NCBI GenBank assembly: GCA_027625915.1
Contig: JANTQA010000072.1
Span: forward strand, 1,922,001 to 1,986,000
Direction: 5' to 3'
DNA: 64,000 bases
DNA from: Anaeramoeba flamelloides
Lineage: Eukaryota; Metamonada; Anaeramoebidae
Part shown: piece after piece, positions 36,884-48,095 of the stretch
Layout: the number at the start of each line of letters is the position of its first letter
How positions within the stretch are numbered: position 1 is the stretch's first letter
Translations under genes and position numbers: made by a program
Notes under the pieces: model-generated
Seen by the model: only the letters and a program-made list of their open reading frames with translations
Database searches by the model: none
What the model was told of the DNA's origin: nothing

Positions 36884-37439
36884 TATTGTTACCGAGTACT
36901 CCGCTCTTAGATGTTGTTCCAAGTTTTTCCAACTTTATTTTTTGTTTCAAAAAAATTATGTAAAAAAATCGATTTTACTTCATTCCTTTAGTTTAAAAAA
37001 ATCTAAAGAGAGTGCGATACCAATTATTAACCACATATTGTGATATTTTTATTTAGTATTAATCATCTTTATATCGGGTTTGCCTTTCATGTGAACTATA
37101 GAGATGTGTCATCAATTATTGTCAAATGCCTGATTTTTTTTTAATTTAAGATATAAAAAGTAATCTGAGGAAATTTTCTTTCTATTTATCCAAATAAAAA
37201 GTATTAACTGTGGGTTTACTTAATTATTTAAAAATCTAGAATACCCAACAATAATCACATAGTTTTTTATTTGATGATACAAAAGATATTATTATTATTT
37301 ATATTCGAAATTTTAATTTTTTTTTTAAAACTAGTTTTTTTATTTAGATAAAATCTTCTTTAATTTCTCCATTCACTCAATAATAATAATAATAATAATA
37401 ATAATTACGAATTTAAAAAAAAAAAAAAAAAAAAACATT
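36223..37439. repeat. (AT)n microsatellite and a decayed hairpin array
   Basis: An (AT)n run lies at 36835-36880. At about 36950-37290 a strongly diverged member of the hairpin-array family can be made out: a linker resembling GTCAAATGCCTGA and a palindromic AAAAAGTAATCTGAGGAAAT-type segment. No gene was seen. Confidence 0.35.
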
Positions 37440-37767
37440 TTTTTATTATACCAAGTCTAGAAATTTCAAGGGTAATAAACCAAAACAATTCATTATTAAA
37501 AATGCTAATAGATTTATGTGGGTTTTTAAGTTTATAAGTTTTCGAGAATTGTCTGATAAAGGAGAATATGGGTGGAAATTGATCTCATTGAAAAGTTGGA
37601 TGATGTATTTTTTTTCTCTGTAAATTTTAAACCAATTTTTGTCTTCAATGATGAAAATATAAATTTTAATTTCAATTTTTTCGCTTACTCCATTAGAAGA
37701 TATAGATTATTTGAAGAACGGGTTATTCAAAGTATCATTGAAAACAAACAAATTAGTTTTTTTGGTT
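37440..37767 (+). other. coding-like tract of uncertain nature
   Basis: Two overlapping plus-strand frames have more varied amino-acid composition than the surroundings. The first contains FKFISFRELSDKGEYGWKL (about 37525-37580); the second spans 37572-37769 and contains EIDLIEKLDD and RYRLFEERVIQ. There is no start context, splice pattern or family match. It could be an old gene fragment or chance. Confidence 0.2.
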
Positions 37768-37809
37768 AGATTTGTTTGGTTTGTTTTTTTTTTTTGTTTC
37801 AACGTGTTA

Positions 37810-38004
37810 CAGTCAGTTCCTCTTTTAAGGTACAAACTTCAACGAAAATTAAAACATAATAAAAATCTCAAATTAAGGCGCAAAATTCAGATTCTCGGAA
37901 AATAATTTGTGTAAAAAAATAATTACAAATTTTGTGCTCTAATTTGAGATTTTTTTGTTCCTTAAATTTCGTTGAAATTCGTGCCTTAAATTTGAAGCTG
38001 GTTG
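37810..38004. mobile_element. TA-flanked TIR element (mariner-type MITE), family M copy 2
   Basis: A near-palindrome that starts CAGTCAGTTCCTCTTTTAAG and ends with its imperfect mirror, flanked by TA on both sides. The inner arms share AAAAATCTCAAATTAAG and TTTCGTTGAAATTCG. Non-coding. Confidence 0.7.
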
Positions 38005-38465
38005 TAGATCCTGAGTTCCATGAATAAATAGCATCTCATATAGTTTCATTAGTTCAACAATCACCTTTTATAATTATTCTTTTTAGATCCCCTTTCATAT
38101 TCAAAATATGAGATTATTCTATTACTGAGATTAATATAAATGGGAGTTCTTCAAATCCATCAGTACCATCTTCTATCACTTAAAAGAATATCATATTTTT
38201 TGTTCTTCCAGGCCAAATTAATATTATAACAGGGAAATTTTTTCGACGTCAAAACAATAAAACAGTAATAAATTATTAAAATTTAATGTTTTTAATTATT
38301 AAAAGTTCTACATTTTTCAAACTCCATTCCTCCAATTACAAAGCACCCAAAATCATAAATAAGCAAAATAATCCCATTTTTATAATTTTCCAAACCTAAT
38401 ATTAAATCAGGTTTAAGTTGCATAGTATTAGTGTTTTTAGATCTCAGCCTTTTTATTAAAATAAA

Positions 38466-38720
38466 AAAAAATAAAAAATTGGTGTGTCAAAAATGATGAA
38501 ATGAACTGAAGAAAAAAATATCTTGTGAAATTTGTAGAAATTTCACCAACAATTGTTGATCTATCAAAAGGTTAGATACCATCAACTAATCTGAATTTTT
38601 ATAACAAACAATCTCAACACTAACCTTCTATCAAACATCGAAAAAAATTCCAGATCAAACAGGGACAGATTACCTAACTGGGAAATGAAAATAAAAACGA
38701 GAAAAAACTAAAAATTATAA
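38466..38720 (-). mobile_element. diverged partial family-F element
   Basis: Aligns in the orientation of 31332-31868 with GGTGTGTCAAAAATGATGAA, GATCTATCAAAAGGTTAGAT and ATCGAAAAAAATTCCAGATC. More diverged than the two long copies, and its outer ends are not clear. Confidence 0.45.
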
Positions 38721-39776
38721 TTTCAAGTATCTGTTAAAATTAAAACTATTTATTTATTGAATAAAAGTGTGTTTTTTGATATTCTTTTAATTGTTTTAAC
38801 TGTGTCAAAATTTTTATAATTCACCTTACATATCATACAAATATATTTTCACTGGGATGTGGTATTATATAATTGTATTAAAAGTTCTCATTTTCAAATA
38901 TTTTTAATGTCTTATTTTCCTCTCGATTTTCAAAACAAAAATTCAAATTGAAAAAATATATTGGTTCTTAGAATCAAAATATGAATTCAAAACATCAAAT
39001 TACACAAAAATTATAGCTTTTTCAATTTTCCAAATTTTAGATGTAATTGTAAACATTAGTAAAATTGAATTTTTTGGTGCAATCCTTTTTTCTATTCAGG
39101 TTAAAATTCGCTTAAAGAGTTTATACATTGGTATTAATCACGTTTGATGAATTTCAATTTTATATGTCTTAATTGATCAGTGGACAATAAGTAAAAAAAT
39201 AATTGAAAATTTTTTCTTTTTGCTACCATCTTATATCCAAAATCCATCTTACAATTAAAACCGATTTGACAATTAAAATTAAATTGACAATTTTTTTACA
39301 AGAATGGTAAAATCATTTTGGTAATGAGGAAGATTGGGAACAAATCAGATCGTTTGATTTCAAATTGGGAATACTAAAAGAATTTTTGATAGTTTGTGAA
39401 TATTGAACCATAAAGAAAGAAATTAAAAAAGTTCTGTTCGAAAACTAATTTAATTTTGTTTGTGTAAAGAAAAACTCAAACCCTTTCTGTTTTTTCTTTG
39501 TGTTTGTTTTTTGTTTTAATATTGGAGTCTGGATCTCAAAAAATATGTGTCCTTCTTTTTGTTTAGCCTTTGTTTTTTGAACCACTTAAAAAAAACTAAT
39601 AAAAAAAAGCAAAAAAACAAAAAAGAAAAAAAAAAGGAAAAAAAAAAAAAAAAAATGGAAATGTATTGTTAGGAATTGTTATTTGAGAGTATGAAACCAC
39701 ATCAAACAAAACACCATTACAGTAACGATCGTTGTGATTTGATTTTTTTGGTCAAATAATAAAACAAAGAAAAGGT

Positions 39777-40675
39777 TTATTTTTTTTTTCGTAAGTTCAT
39801 TGTTAATCTTTTTTTCTTCTTTTCAGATTTTTTGAATAATAAAAAGGGAACGATTAAAACGAGTGCAGCTACAACTGAAAAGATAATCCAGTGTTCCCAG
39901 TTTGGGCTTTTTCTGCTTTCGCCAGGTGATTTTGGGGTAAAGTTTAGTCGTCCAATATATGTTGATGTTGATGTGATATCTTGTCCGTTAGGTGTGTTTT
40001 TAAAAAGTACTTTTGCTGGTCCAAGAAAGTCACTGCCAACAGAATGCCTTTTTAAAATGACGGCGTGTGTGGCATTGGATTCACTAAATTTTTTCAAAGG
40101 TTTAGTTTCGTTAGCCGACAAAGGATTGGAGAAATTTAAATAATAAAAAAAAAAAGAAAAAGATCGAGAATTCTTTTTGTAAAATGTTGATTTGTTTCGC
40201 ATTGTTTTGTTTTGTGTTGTTTGGTTGTTTTCTAAAAATGGAAATAAAAAAGAAAAAGAATTCCACAAAAATAAAATAAAAAAAGGAAAACAAATATTTA
40301 CGCTTCAATTTTATCCCAATTTGTATCGATTTGGGACAATACGGTTGAGTATTTTCCTTTTGGGAAATTTTCAGAATCTTGTAGTCGAACATCATACACT
40401 GGTCTTTTATTGTTTTTTTATTTATTGAGTTCAGAAATTGGTTGATTCTTTTTAGGTATCAATTTATCAAAAAGTAAAATAAAAAAGAAAAAAAAAAAAA
40501 GGAAAAGTAAATACCCATTTCCAACATTATAAAGCGTATAAAGAATTGTAAATTCTTCTTCAGTATGTGGTAAAGTTGTAACTAAAATGTCTTTTTCAAC
40601 AATTAAGTTTCCTTGTTCTACTTCTGTGAAAACAAAGGAAGTTAATAATAAAAGGATTAAAAGAAGGATTTTCAT
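39777..40675 (-). CDS. SSR2: translocon-associated protein subunit beta (TRAP-beta), three exons
   Basis: ER membrane subunit of the TRAP complex that accompanies the Sec61 translocon. Exons: 40675-40515, 40403-40302 and 40083-39777. The joined frame encodes 189 residues (human SSR2 has 183). A signal peptide (MKILLLILLLLTSFVF) is followed by a lumenal immunoglobulin-like beta domain with family landmarks: EEFTILYTLYNVGNG, VYDVRLQDSENFP (human LDVELSDDSFP), NWDKIEAESNATHAVI (human KWDRIAPASNVSHTVV, including the N-glycosylation site), and SPNWEHWIIF before the C-terminal membrane helix. The cytosolic tail is Lys-rich (KKSEKKKKRL). Introns are 111 and 218 bp with donors GTATTT and GTAAAT and acceptors AAAAG and TTTAG. 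The exon 2-3 junction restores the Ala codon of DKIEAES. Confidence 0.88.
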
Positions 40676-40890
40676 AAAAAAAATTGAAATTTCTTGTTAA
40701 GATTTGAAGAAAAAATAAAATATTGCAATTGTTTTTTGATACAAACTCAAAAAAATATGGCTGTGGGTTTTTTTAAAGTTGCAAAAAGTCTAAGTATTTC
40801 ATTTTTAATCAAGAAGATCAAAATTCTTGAGAATACATAGAATCAATTGAGGAGATCTTTTAAGGTTTAAAATCCCTGAAATCCAAAAAC

Positions 40891-41390
40891 AGATTATCTT
40901 GTATATTTTGTGACTACTTGTTAATTTGATTCTTTTCTGATCGATCTTGTTCTTGGTATGGGTTTAAATAGTGGTTCAAAATGGCAATTTTTAACAATTT
41001 ATTTTTTTCTTTTCCGAAATCCGAATTGAAGAGATAAAAGAATAATATGATGGAATATAAGTTAGAAAAAAGTGTGGTTTGTGTGTTGTTGATTGAAATT
41101 TTTAATAAGTTTTGTTTTTATATTGGAGCTTTTAAAAAATGTTATTTTTTCATTTAGTTAATTTACAAAAACATAAATCAAGATTCTTTTCTCCAACCCA
41201 AAAATGAAAATTTTGTTCTTGAACACCTACCAATTTTTTAATCTTAGACTCTTCAATTCGGATTTCGGAAAAAAATAAATAAATTGTTAAAAAATGCCAT
41301 TTTGAACCACTATTAAAACTCATACCAATTACTAGATCGATCAGATAAGAACCAAATTAACAGCTCACTGCACCCAACACAAGATAATCT
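40891..41390. mobile_element. 500-bp element with about 145-bp inverted ends
   Basis: The left arm (40891-41036) and inverted right arm (41246-41390) share AAAATGGCA, TTTAACAATTTATT and CCGAAATCCGAATTGAAGAG, among many other positions. About 210 bp of unique sequence separates them, with no open frame. It sits only about 215 bp upstream of the TRAP-beta start codon, so it may overlap the promoter. Confidence 0.7.
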
Positions 41391-42478
41391 TTTTTACTAT
41401 TTCCATGGATTGTAATATTTAGGGGATAATTTACTACCAATAAAAATTCCAAAATTAAAGTATGATGATAGCGAAATGTAAATCTAATTCGTTTGTTGTG
41501 GGTATATGTGTCTTGAAAAAATAAAATTAGAAAAATTGTTCTAAAACACAAGTATCAAAATGATAACAGAATTTTTCATGATTTTTTAATAAAAATCTGA
41601 TATTTTCATGAAATTGTGAAACTTTTCAAGTATATATGTATAAAAAGTGAAGCCTTAATATATTGAATGGCTATAAATTCCCTTTAATAAACTATTGGAG
41701 ATGTTTGGAATAGTTTTGCTTTGAAAAAAAGTTTTATACGATTGTCTATCCACGTTTTGGCACCAAATCACAGTCTTTCTTTTTTCAATACAATTGAATG
41801 TTTCTAAATACTTCAATTATTTTTTTAAGTTTCTTGATCTTTTTGGGAAAACAATAAAAGTATTGTAGTTAATGAAGAAATCACAATTTGGTAAAAAAAA
41901 AAAAATGAAAAATGAAGAAATAATGCTTTTACAGTTTATCAAAGTATAAAACACATAAAAAAAAATATTAAAAGAAAATTAAAAAAAAAAAAAGATCAAT
42001 AAGGATTTAGCCACTTACCTTGGAAATACACTATACCCAAGGAGTTATTTGACATTGAAAGGGATAAATTAGAATTATTTTTCTTTTGTTTGATAAATTC
42101 CAAGTATAAAAAACCATTAAGTGAGAGACATGTTTACTAAGAAATTCGATTAACAAAAAAAAAAAAAAGTTTCTTAAAATATCAAGAAATCAGTTTTGGA
42201 GTATAATCCAAAATTAAAATTATAAAAAAAATATTTATAAGATTCTCTTGATTGAATTCTTTGAATTTAAAAAAAAAAACACAAAAAAAATAAACCTTAA
42301 AAAAAAAGTTTTATAGTATCTTATTTGTAAAAAAATTGAATTAACAAAAAAAGTTTTTAAAGAATTCTATATTAGAAAAACAAAAAAACTAAATAAATTT
42401 TCAAATTGTATATGTCCAAAGTATTATTTTTTTTATATTTATAACAAAATTTTTATCTTTTAGTAGATAACCCATTTA
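41391..42478. other. AT-rich intergenic stretch
   Basis: Between the 500-bp TIR element and the family-M element. Many A runs; no gene or repeat recognised. Confidence 0.4.
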
Positions 42479-42690
42479 CAGTCAGTTCCACTTTTAAGAC
42501 ACAAACTTTCAACGAAATTTAAGGTACAAAAAAATCTCAAATTAAAGCACAAGATTTGTAATTTATTTTTTTACAATTTTTTTTTTACTCAAATTATTTT
42601 ACTAGAATCTGAATTTTGTGCCTTAATTTGAGATTTTTAATGTGTCTTAAATTTCGTTGAAAGTTTGTGTCTTAAAAGTGGAACTGGTTG
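42479..42690. mobile_element. TA-flanked TIR element (mariner-type MITE), family M copy 3
   Basis: The ends are CAGTCAGTTCCACTTTTAAG and its imperfect mirror GTGGAACTGGTTG, flanked by TA on both sides. The inner arms carry AAAAAATCTCAAATTAAAGC with its mirror. A 212-bp near-palindrome, non-coding. Confidence 0.75.
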
Positions 42691-43224
42691 TAATTTAATT
42701 CGATATAATGTAATGGTTATTTTGTAATCCTATAAATTTGGCATAATAAATATTTTAATAACATTCTTGAGATGAAAATAACTTATATGAAAAACGAAAA
42801 AAATGAAAAAAAAAACTTCACGAGATCTGAAAAAGTTTCAAAGATAAGAATAATGAAACTAATCTAGTTGTTAAAAAAAATATAATACACAGCGATTCAA
42901 ATTGTGAATTGAATGGTAATCTTAGGCAATTTTTGGAAAAATGTTCTAGTTTTTCATTTTTGATTTTTAGAGTTTGATTGATCACCACAGGTTGGTCGGA
43001 ATTAATTAATTATTATATACGTATAAAAATTATAAAACTTGTTTTTTTCAAATTCAAATTTTTATTTTTCTCCATAAGACTTGACCCTTAAAGTAACATT
43101 TCCACCCCGGGGGTGTTTCTCCATACTTTAATTTTATTTTATTTTTACCCCCTCTTCTTAAATTAAATTCTAATAAAATCGCAAGTAAAAATTACTAATT
43201 TCATAGGAAAAAACACTACGCATG

Positions 43225-43905
43225 TGCAATAAGTGATATCTTAATATTTAAAGTTTTTTTACTAACTTTGTCATTTTTCCAAAAAAAAAAAAAAAACCTA
43301 AAAGTATCCCTCTAAACCCCACAAATGGGAACTTTTTTACTACGTACTAGGGGTTCCTAATCTCAAAAGTAAAAATAAATAAATATATAAAGCTCTAGCA
43401 CCAATATAAAAGCAAAAAAAAAACCATTTTTTTTTTTGTCATTTTTTTTACATTAAATTTTTTGGAATATCTTAAAATTATAGTTTTGAAATAAGTATTT
43501 GGCTATGTTTGAATAGTAATCATTTTAAAATTTCAAGCAGCCTTATCTTCAAGGTGTTTTGTGAAAATGGGATTGAAAAAAAATTACAAACAAAAATGAA
43601 CATTTTTAACTTTGAATTTCTAATAATAGTCTTTAATGAAAAAATAAAAATGTTTGGGGCTGTATTTGTTTTTTAATTTCTGAAAATTCTATGCAATTTT
43701 GAAATTCTGTTTTTTCCCCAAACATTAAACATTTCTATTCTATTATTAAATCGAATTTTTTACTAATTGAAATCCCCAAGTGCGCTGTCAAAAATGTTCT
43801 CACTTCGATGTACTAGTAATAGTTTTATATTTTTTGGAAAAATGAAAAATTTAATAAAAAAACTTTAAATAATAAAAAACAACACTTTTTGCACCTGTTT
43901 AAAAA
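43225..43905. mobile_element. about 680-bp element with long diverged inverted ends
   Basis: The left arm (about 43225-43370) and inverted right arm (about 43770-43905) share ATTTAAAGTTTTTTTA, TCATTTTTCCAAAAAA and a pattern GAAC-TTTTT-AC-CG-ACT-GGGG. The centre holds a smaller palindrome bounded by TGTTTGGGG and CCCCAAACA at 43652-43726. No coding frame. The borders are approximate. Confidence 0.45.
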
Positions 43906-45020
43906 AAGACAAAAAACGAATAAAGATCTATTAAAATTTCCAAAAAAATGTCTTAAATGGATTTTCAAGGTAAAAGTTCAAATTTGAAAACATTTCCGAC
44001 TTGTAAAATCAAAATATAAAAATATTTATAACCATTTTAGGAAAATGATTTGTGTTTATCTATTTGAAATAGAAATTATGAAATAAATAAATAAAATTAT
44101 AGCATCATAATGCAATGGCAAAAATTGTTGGAATTGTAAAAATTTCCTTTTTTTCGTAAAATAAATCCTCAATAGACAAATTTAACTTTAAGAACAAACT
44201 CTTTCAAGAGTTGTTTTTATTTCCAGTATTGTCTTTTCAAATCTGAAAATTACTTCTTAACAGCAACAATTTTAACTTTTGTCAAATAATAAAACAACAA
44301 CTTTTCGAAAAAATTAAGAATTTCTCAAAAGTTCACAAATACTTTGTTTAAAAAGTTTAGTCAAACCCTTTTGAAAATAGTGATGTGTTGCCTTTAAAAG
44401 AAAAAAGTATAAAAAATAACACTAAGATATTTTGGAAAAAGATTTGCAAAAAAATTGTTTTTGAAATGTTAATGATGAAATACTCCCATTTATGGAAGGG
44501 ATCTTTCAAATAGTCACAATTTCCGAATTTGAAGAGTCTTCAAAAAAACGAATGTGAGAAATAAATAATCAAGAGGGGAATTATTGGCCCCAAGACAAAT
44601 TCCATTCGAAATTTGGGTAGATGGAATTTGCGAAAAAGAGGTTGTTGTCCATTTTCGGTTTTGTGTATCAATTTCAGAAACAGAAAAAAAAAACAAAATT
44701 TATCGAAAAAAGAAAAAAGAAGAATGTTTTATGTTTATTGTGTAAAGTGTATTTTTAAAAATGGTATTTAATGTTGCAACTTAAAGGTTTTAAAGAAAAT
44801 AAAAAATAAAAAAGTAAGAAATAAGCTACGCTTTGTGTAAAAAAAAAAAAAAAAAATGTAAAAGTTAAATTGTTTGGTTCAAAAAACTAATTACAAATAC
44901 CAAAAAACAAATGTAAAAATTCTAGTTTGATTTTTCAAAAGAAAGGAAAAGAAAAGAAAGGAAAAGAAAAGAAAAGTAAAAAGAAAAGAAAAAAGAAAAA
45001 GATAAATGCAATAATATTTT

Positions 45021-45548
45021 TTAATATTCATCCTCAAAGTAGTCTAATGTTTTTGGAGTAAAAGGCACCCTTTTTGGAGGTCTTCTTCTGTGCCTTTTGA
45101 TTGAGGATGAATTTAAAGATTTTATTGAGGAAAATTTTGTGTTGTTTGTTTCAAATAAATCATTAAACTTGCCATTTAGGAAGGTACGGTTGTCAAGAGA
45201 CAAAAACATTTTCCCGTTTGGGTTAGGGTTAGTACTCTTCTGAAGCTGAGTTTGTGGAATTTTTCTTGGTATTGTTATTTCTTTGGAGTTTTTTGTATTG
45301 AAACTGAGGTTTAAATGGCTGATGTTTTTATTTTTGTTTTTGTTTTTGTTTTTGTTGTGGCGAAGATTTCGTTGATCCTTTTTTTGGTGGTATTGAAAAA
45401 GGGAAGGCTCATTTAAAATGTCTATTTTCCGAAATCGGATCCCAGTGTCAAGTGACTTCACGGTCATTTTTAAATCTTGGAGTGAATCATTCTGTTTGAT
45501 ATTTTTTTGAATTGTTTTGTTTTTTGTTTTTTCTTTCAACCTGTTCAT
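45021..45548 (-). CDS. basic low-complexity protein of unknown function, 175 residues
   Basis: A single frame with an ATG at 45548 and a stop at 45021. The product is strongly basic. It contains an (NK)n repeat (residues about 63-74), Ser/Asn-rich linkers and a C-terminal RHRRRPPKRVPFTPKTLDYF segment followed by an acidic end (EDEY). The FTPK sequence could be a proline-directed kinase site, but this is a guess. Varied codon content and a clean start and stop favour a real gene over chance. I do not recognise the family. No splice partner exon was found. Confidence 0.5.
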   Translation of the reverse strand: MNRLKEKTKNKTIQKNIKQNDSLQDLKMTVKSLDTGIRFRKIDILNEPSLFQYHQKKDQRNLRHNKNKNKNKNKNISHLNLSFNTKNSKEITIPRKIPQTQLQKSTNPNPNGKMFLSLDNRTFLNGKFNDLFETNNTKFSSIKSLNSSSIKRHRRRPPKRVPFTPKTLDYFEDEY

Positions 45549-47619
45549 TGTGTGGAAAATTTGATTTTGTTTTGCTTGGTATTAGTTGACAATTTTGTAT
45601 TAACTAAATTCTGTTTAAAATGAAACACTTCTGAACTGGTGGTAATGCTTAGTGGAGTATTGAATTCCAAAATAATTCAAACAAAGATAGAGGAAAAAAT
45701 TAGAAAAAAATATTTTAGAAAATAATGATCAGTTAATTGGAAACCAAAATTTGGTTTGGTGGATTACAAAAATCTGATTTCCTTTTTAGGATTTTTATAC
45801 AATTAATTTTTAAGATTTTGTCAAAAAAAAAAAAATTATCAAATTTTACGTAATAGACAAATGGTGAAAACAAATGTCCCTACGGAGAAATAGGAAACCA
45901 ATAGAAATTAAAAATATTTTTAAGATTTTTTAAATCAACTTTCTAGTAACTCAATTAGCCAGGAGAAGAAGTTCCTCTCAAAAAAAATAAGAGATCATTT
46001 TCGAAAATAGATCTCCCATTATTTCAAAATCAAGTAATATAGGCGCTATTTTTCTCTATAAAGTGATTCCATTTGAAATGATGATGACTCCACAAGTCAA
46101 ACTGGAGTAACACATTTCATTTTTCTTCTCAACAATAATTATAACCCAACTTATCGACAAATTTAATGTAAAAAAGTAAGTTTTCAAATCATTTGAGAAT
46201 TTCTAATCTGTTGGTTTTATTAGGTTCTGTGAACCATTGGGGTTACTGAGAAAAAATTCTTTTCACAAAAATTTAAAATTCCTTCTTGGAAAAGAAATTA
46301 ATAGGAAAAATCAAGAAATCTTTTTTTAACACCTTTCGATTGCATTCTTTCACAGTTGATTGTAAAATACTGTTTAAAGTGATTTTTAACAATGTCCACT
46401 GGGATTTTTCAGCTTTTTGAGGACATTTTCAAATTAAAACACAACAGAACTAATCTTATTTTGTTTTTTTAAATACTAATAAGGGTAAAGTCAATTATTC
46501 TAGATTTGTTTCATCCCGTGTGAGGTTTTAGCTTCAAAAATGAGATTGAGGATTTGACCTTCTTTTAATTGACAAATTTCAAATAAAAAAAAAATTTCTC
46601 AAAGATCTCATTGACAAAACATTCAATTTAAAAAATAAAACAACTTTAAAAGGGATCACAATTTCAAAAAAAGAATTTAAACATAATTCGATTAACAAGT
46701 TTCTCTAATCAAAAAATCAAAAGAAGAGTTCAATTAAAAACGGTGAAATTTCCACAAAAGTCGAAGATTGATTTTTTTGATAGATAAACAGAAGAAATAA
46801 TTTGTAAAAATTCAAAAACTATACCCCCATTTTAGATATAAATAAAAAAACTACCAAGTAACCATTAACTATTCTAATATATTGAATTGGTGAAATATTC
46901 GAAATGTTTGAATTTTAACCCTTTCGTAAATTTAGATATTCAAGAAATCTCACACCTCAAAAATTATATAAAAAAATTTTCGACAATTAAACTCTTATTT
47001 TTGGAATTTATCCCTAATAAAAATAATAAATTGCTTCTAAATCAAATATTATCAAAATTAACTTGATTTTGGTTATTCATAAAATAAAAGTTTTATTTTC
47101 TTTTGATCTTTTAGATAATTTTTTTAAATTTTAACTTTAGATTGGAAAACTTTCAAATTATGATTTTTACAAACTTTTTTTTCTTATTTTGATTGTAAAT
47201 TGTCAAGAATCAAACGAATATTTCAAATTTAAATCAATTCTAAGATTTTAAATTGATAAAAAATACTCTTGGATTTTAAAATTTAATAACAAAATTAAAT
47301 TTTTATTTTCCTTCCTTTTCTCTATTATTTGAGATTTGAGAGTTAAGATTTATTAATTACAACTGTTACATAAGAGTTCAAATTGAAAAATTCAGTATAT
47401 TTAATTAATATCCGAATTATAAAAATTAAAAGTTTGTTGATAATTTATACATTTCTCTGTAAATGTGAATATTTCAGAATTTTTACTAATAATTGCAATT
47501 GGACAAAAAAATTACAATTTAGGTTTTTTGAAAAATTCAGAGATTTGGAATTTGACAATACTGAAAAATTCAAATAAATTAGAAACAATTTTTTATTCAA
47601 TTTCCATTTTTGTAATTTA
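45549..47619. other. AT-rich intergenic stretch
   Basis: Upstream flank of the 45-kb gene. I see no supportable gene, RNA or repeat. Confidence 0.4.
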
Positions 47620-48095
47620 CTGTAGTCAAAATAAAGCGTGCAAAAAAATTTAATGTGTGTTTCAAAATAAAAAGCGTGTTTTTTTGTTATAGTTGACCTA
47701 TACATTAACCAATCAAAGAAACCAATAATAAACCCTAAAAAAAAATGGTACTGGTTTCTTAAAGTTCTGTTATTTAAAAAGAAATTCTAAAAATGAAGGA
47801 TCAAATTGGAAAATTTATCTCAAAAAATAGAGTAAATTTTTTAGAAAATTTTAATCATCAAAAAAACAAAAAATTTCAAAAAAATTGAGAATATTATGAA
47901 AAATTGTCAACTATTTACATGAATAATTTAAATTTTACTGAAAATAACCAGACCTTGACTTTCAAAATTGATTTGAACTTAGGTATACTATTTGGTAGTA
48001 GATTGGATGTTGCCTTGGTACAAGAATAAAAAAAGCACGGATAATATTTAGAAACACGGATTATAGTCGTTGTGCACGCATTATTTTGATCACTG
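47620..48095. mobile_element. TA-flanked Tc1/mariner-like TIR element, 476 bp
   Basis: The inverted right end reads CAGTGATCAAAATAATGCG; the left end reads CTGTAGTCAAAATAAAGCG. The match continues imperfectly for about 60 bp, including TGTTTC-AAATA and a final CGTG. TA dinucleotides flank both ends. The inner 350 bp do not encode a transposase. Open frames over the two ends are translations of the TIRs. Confidence 0.65.
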
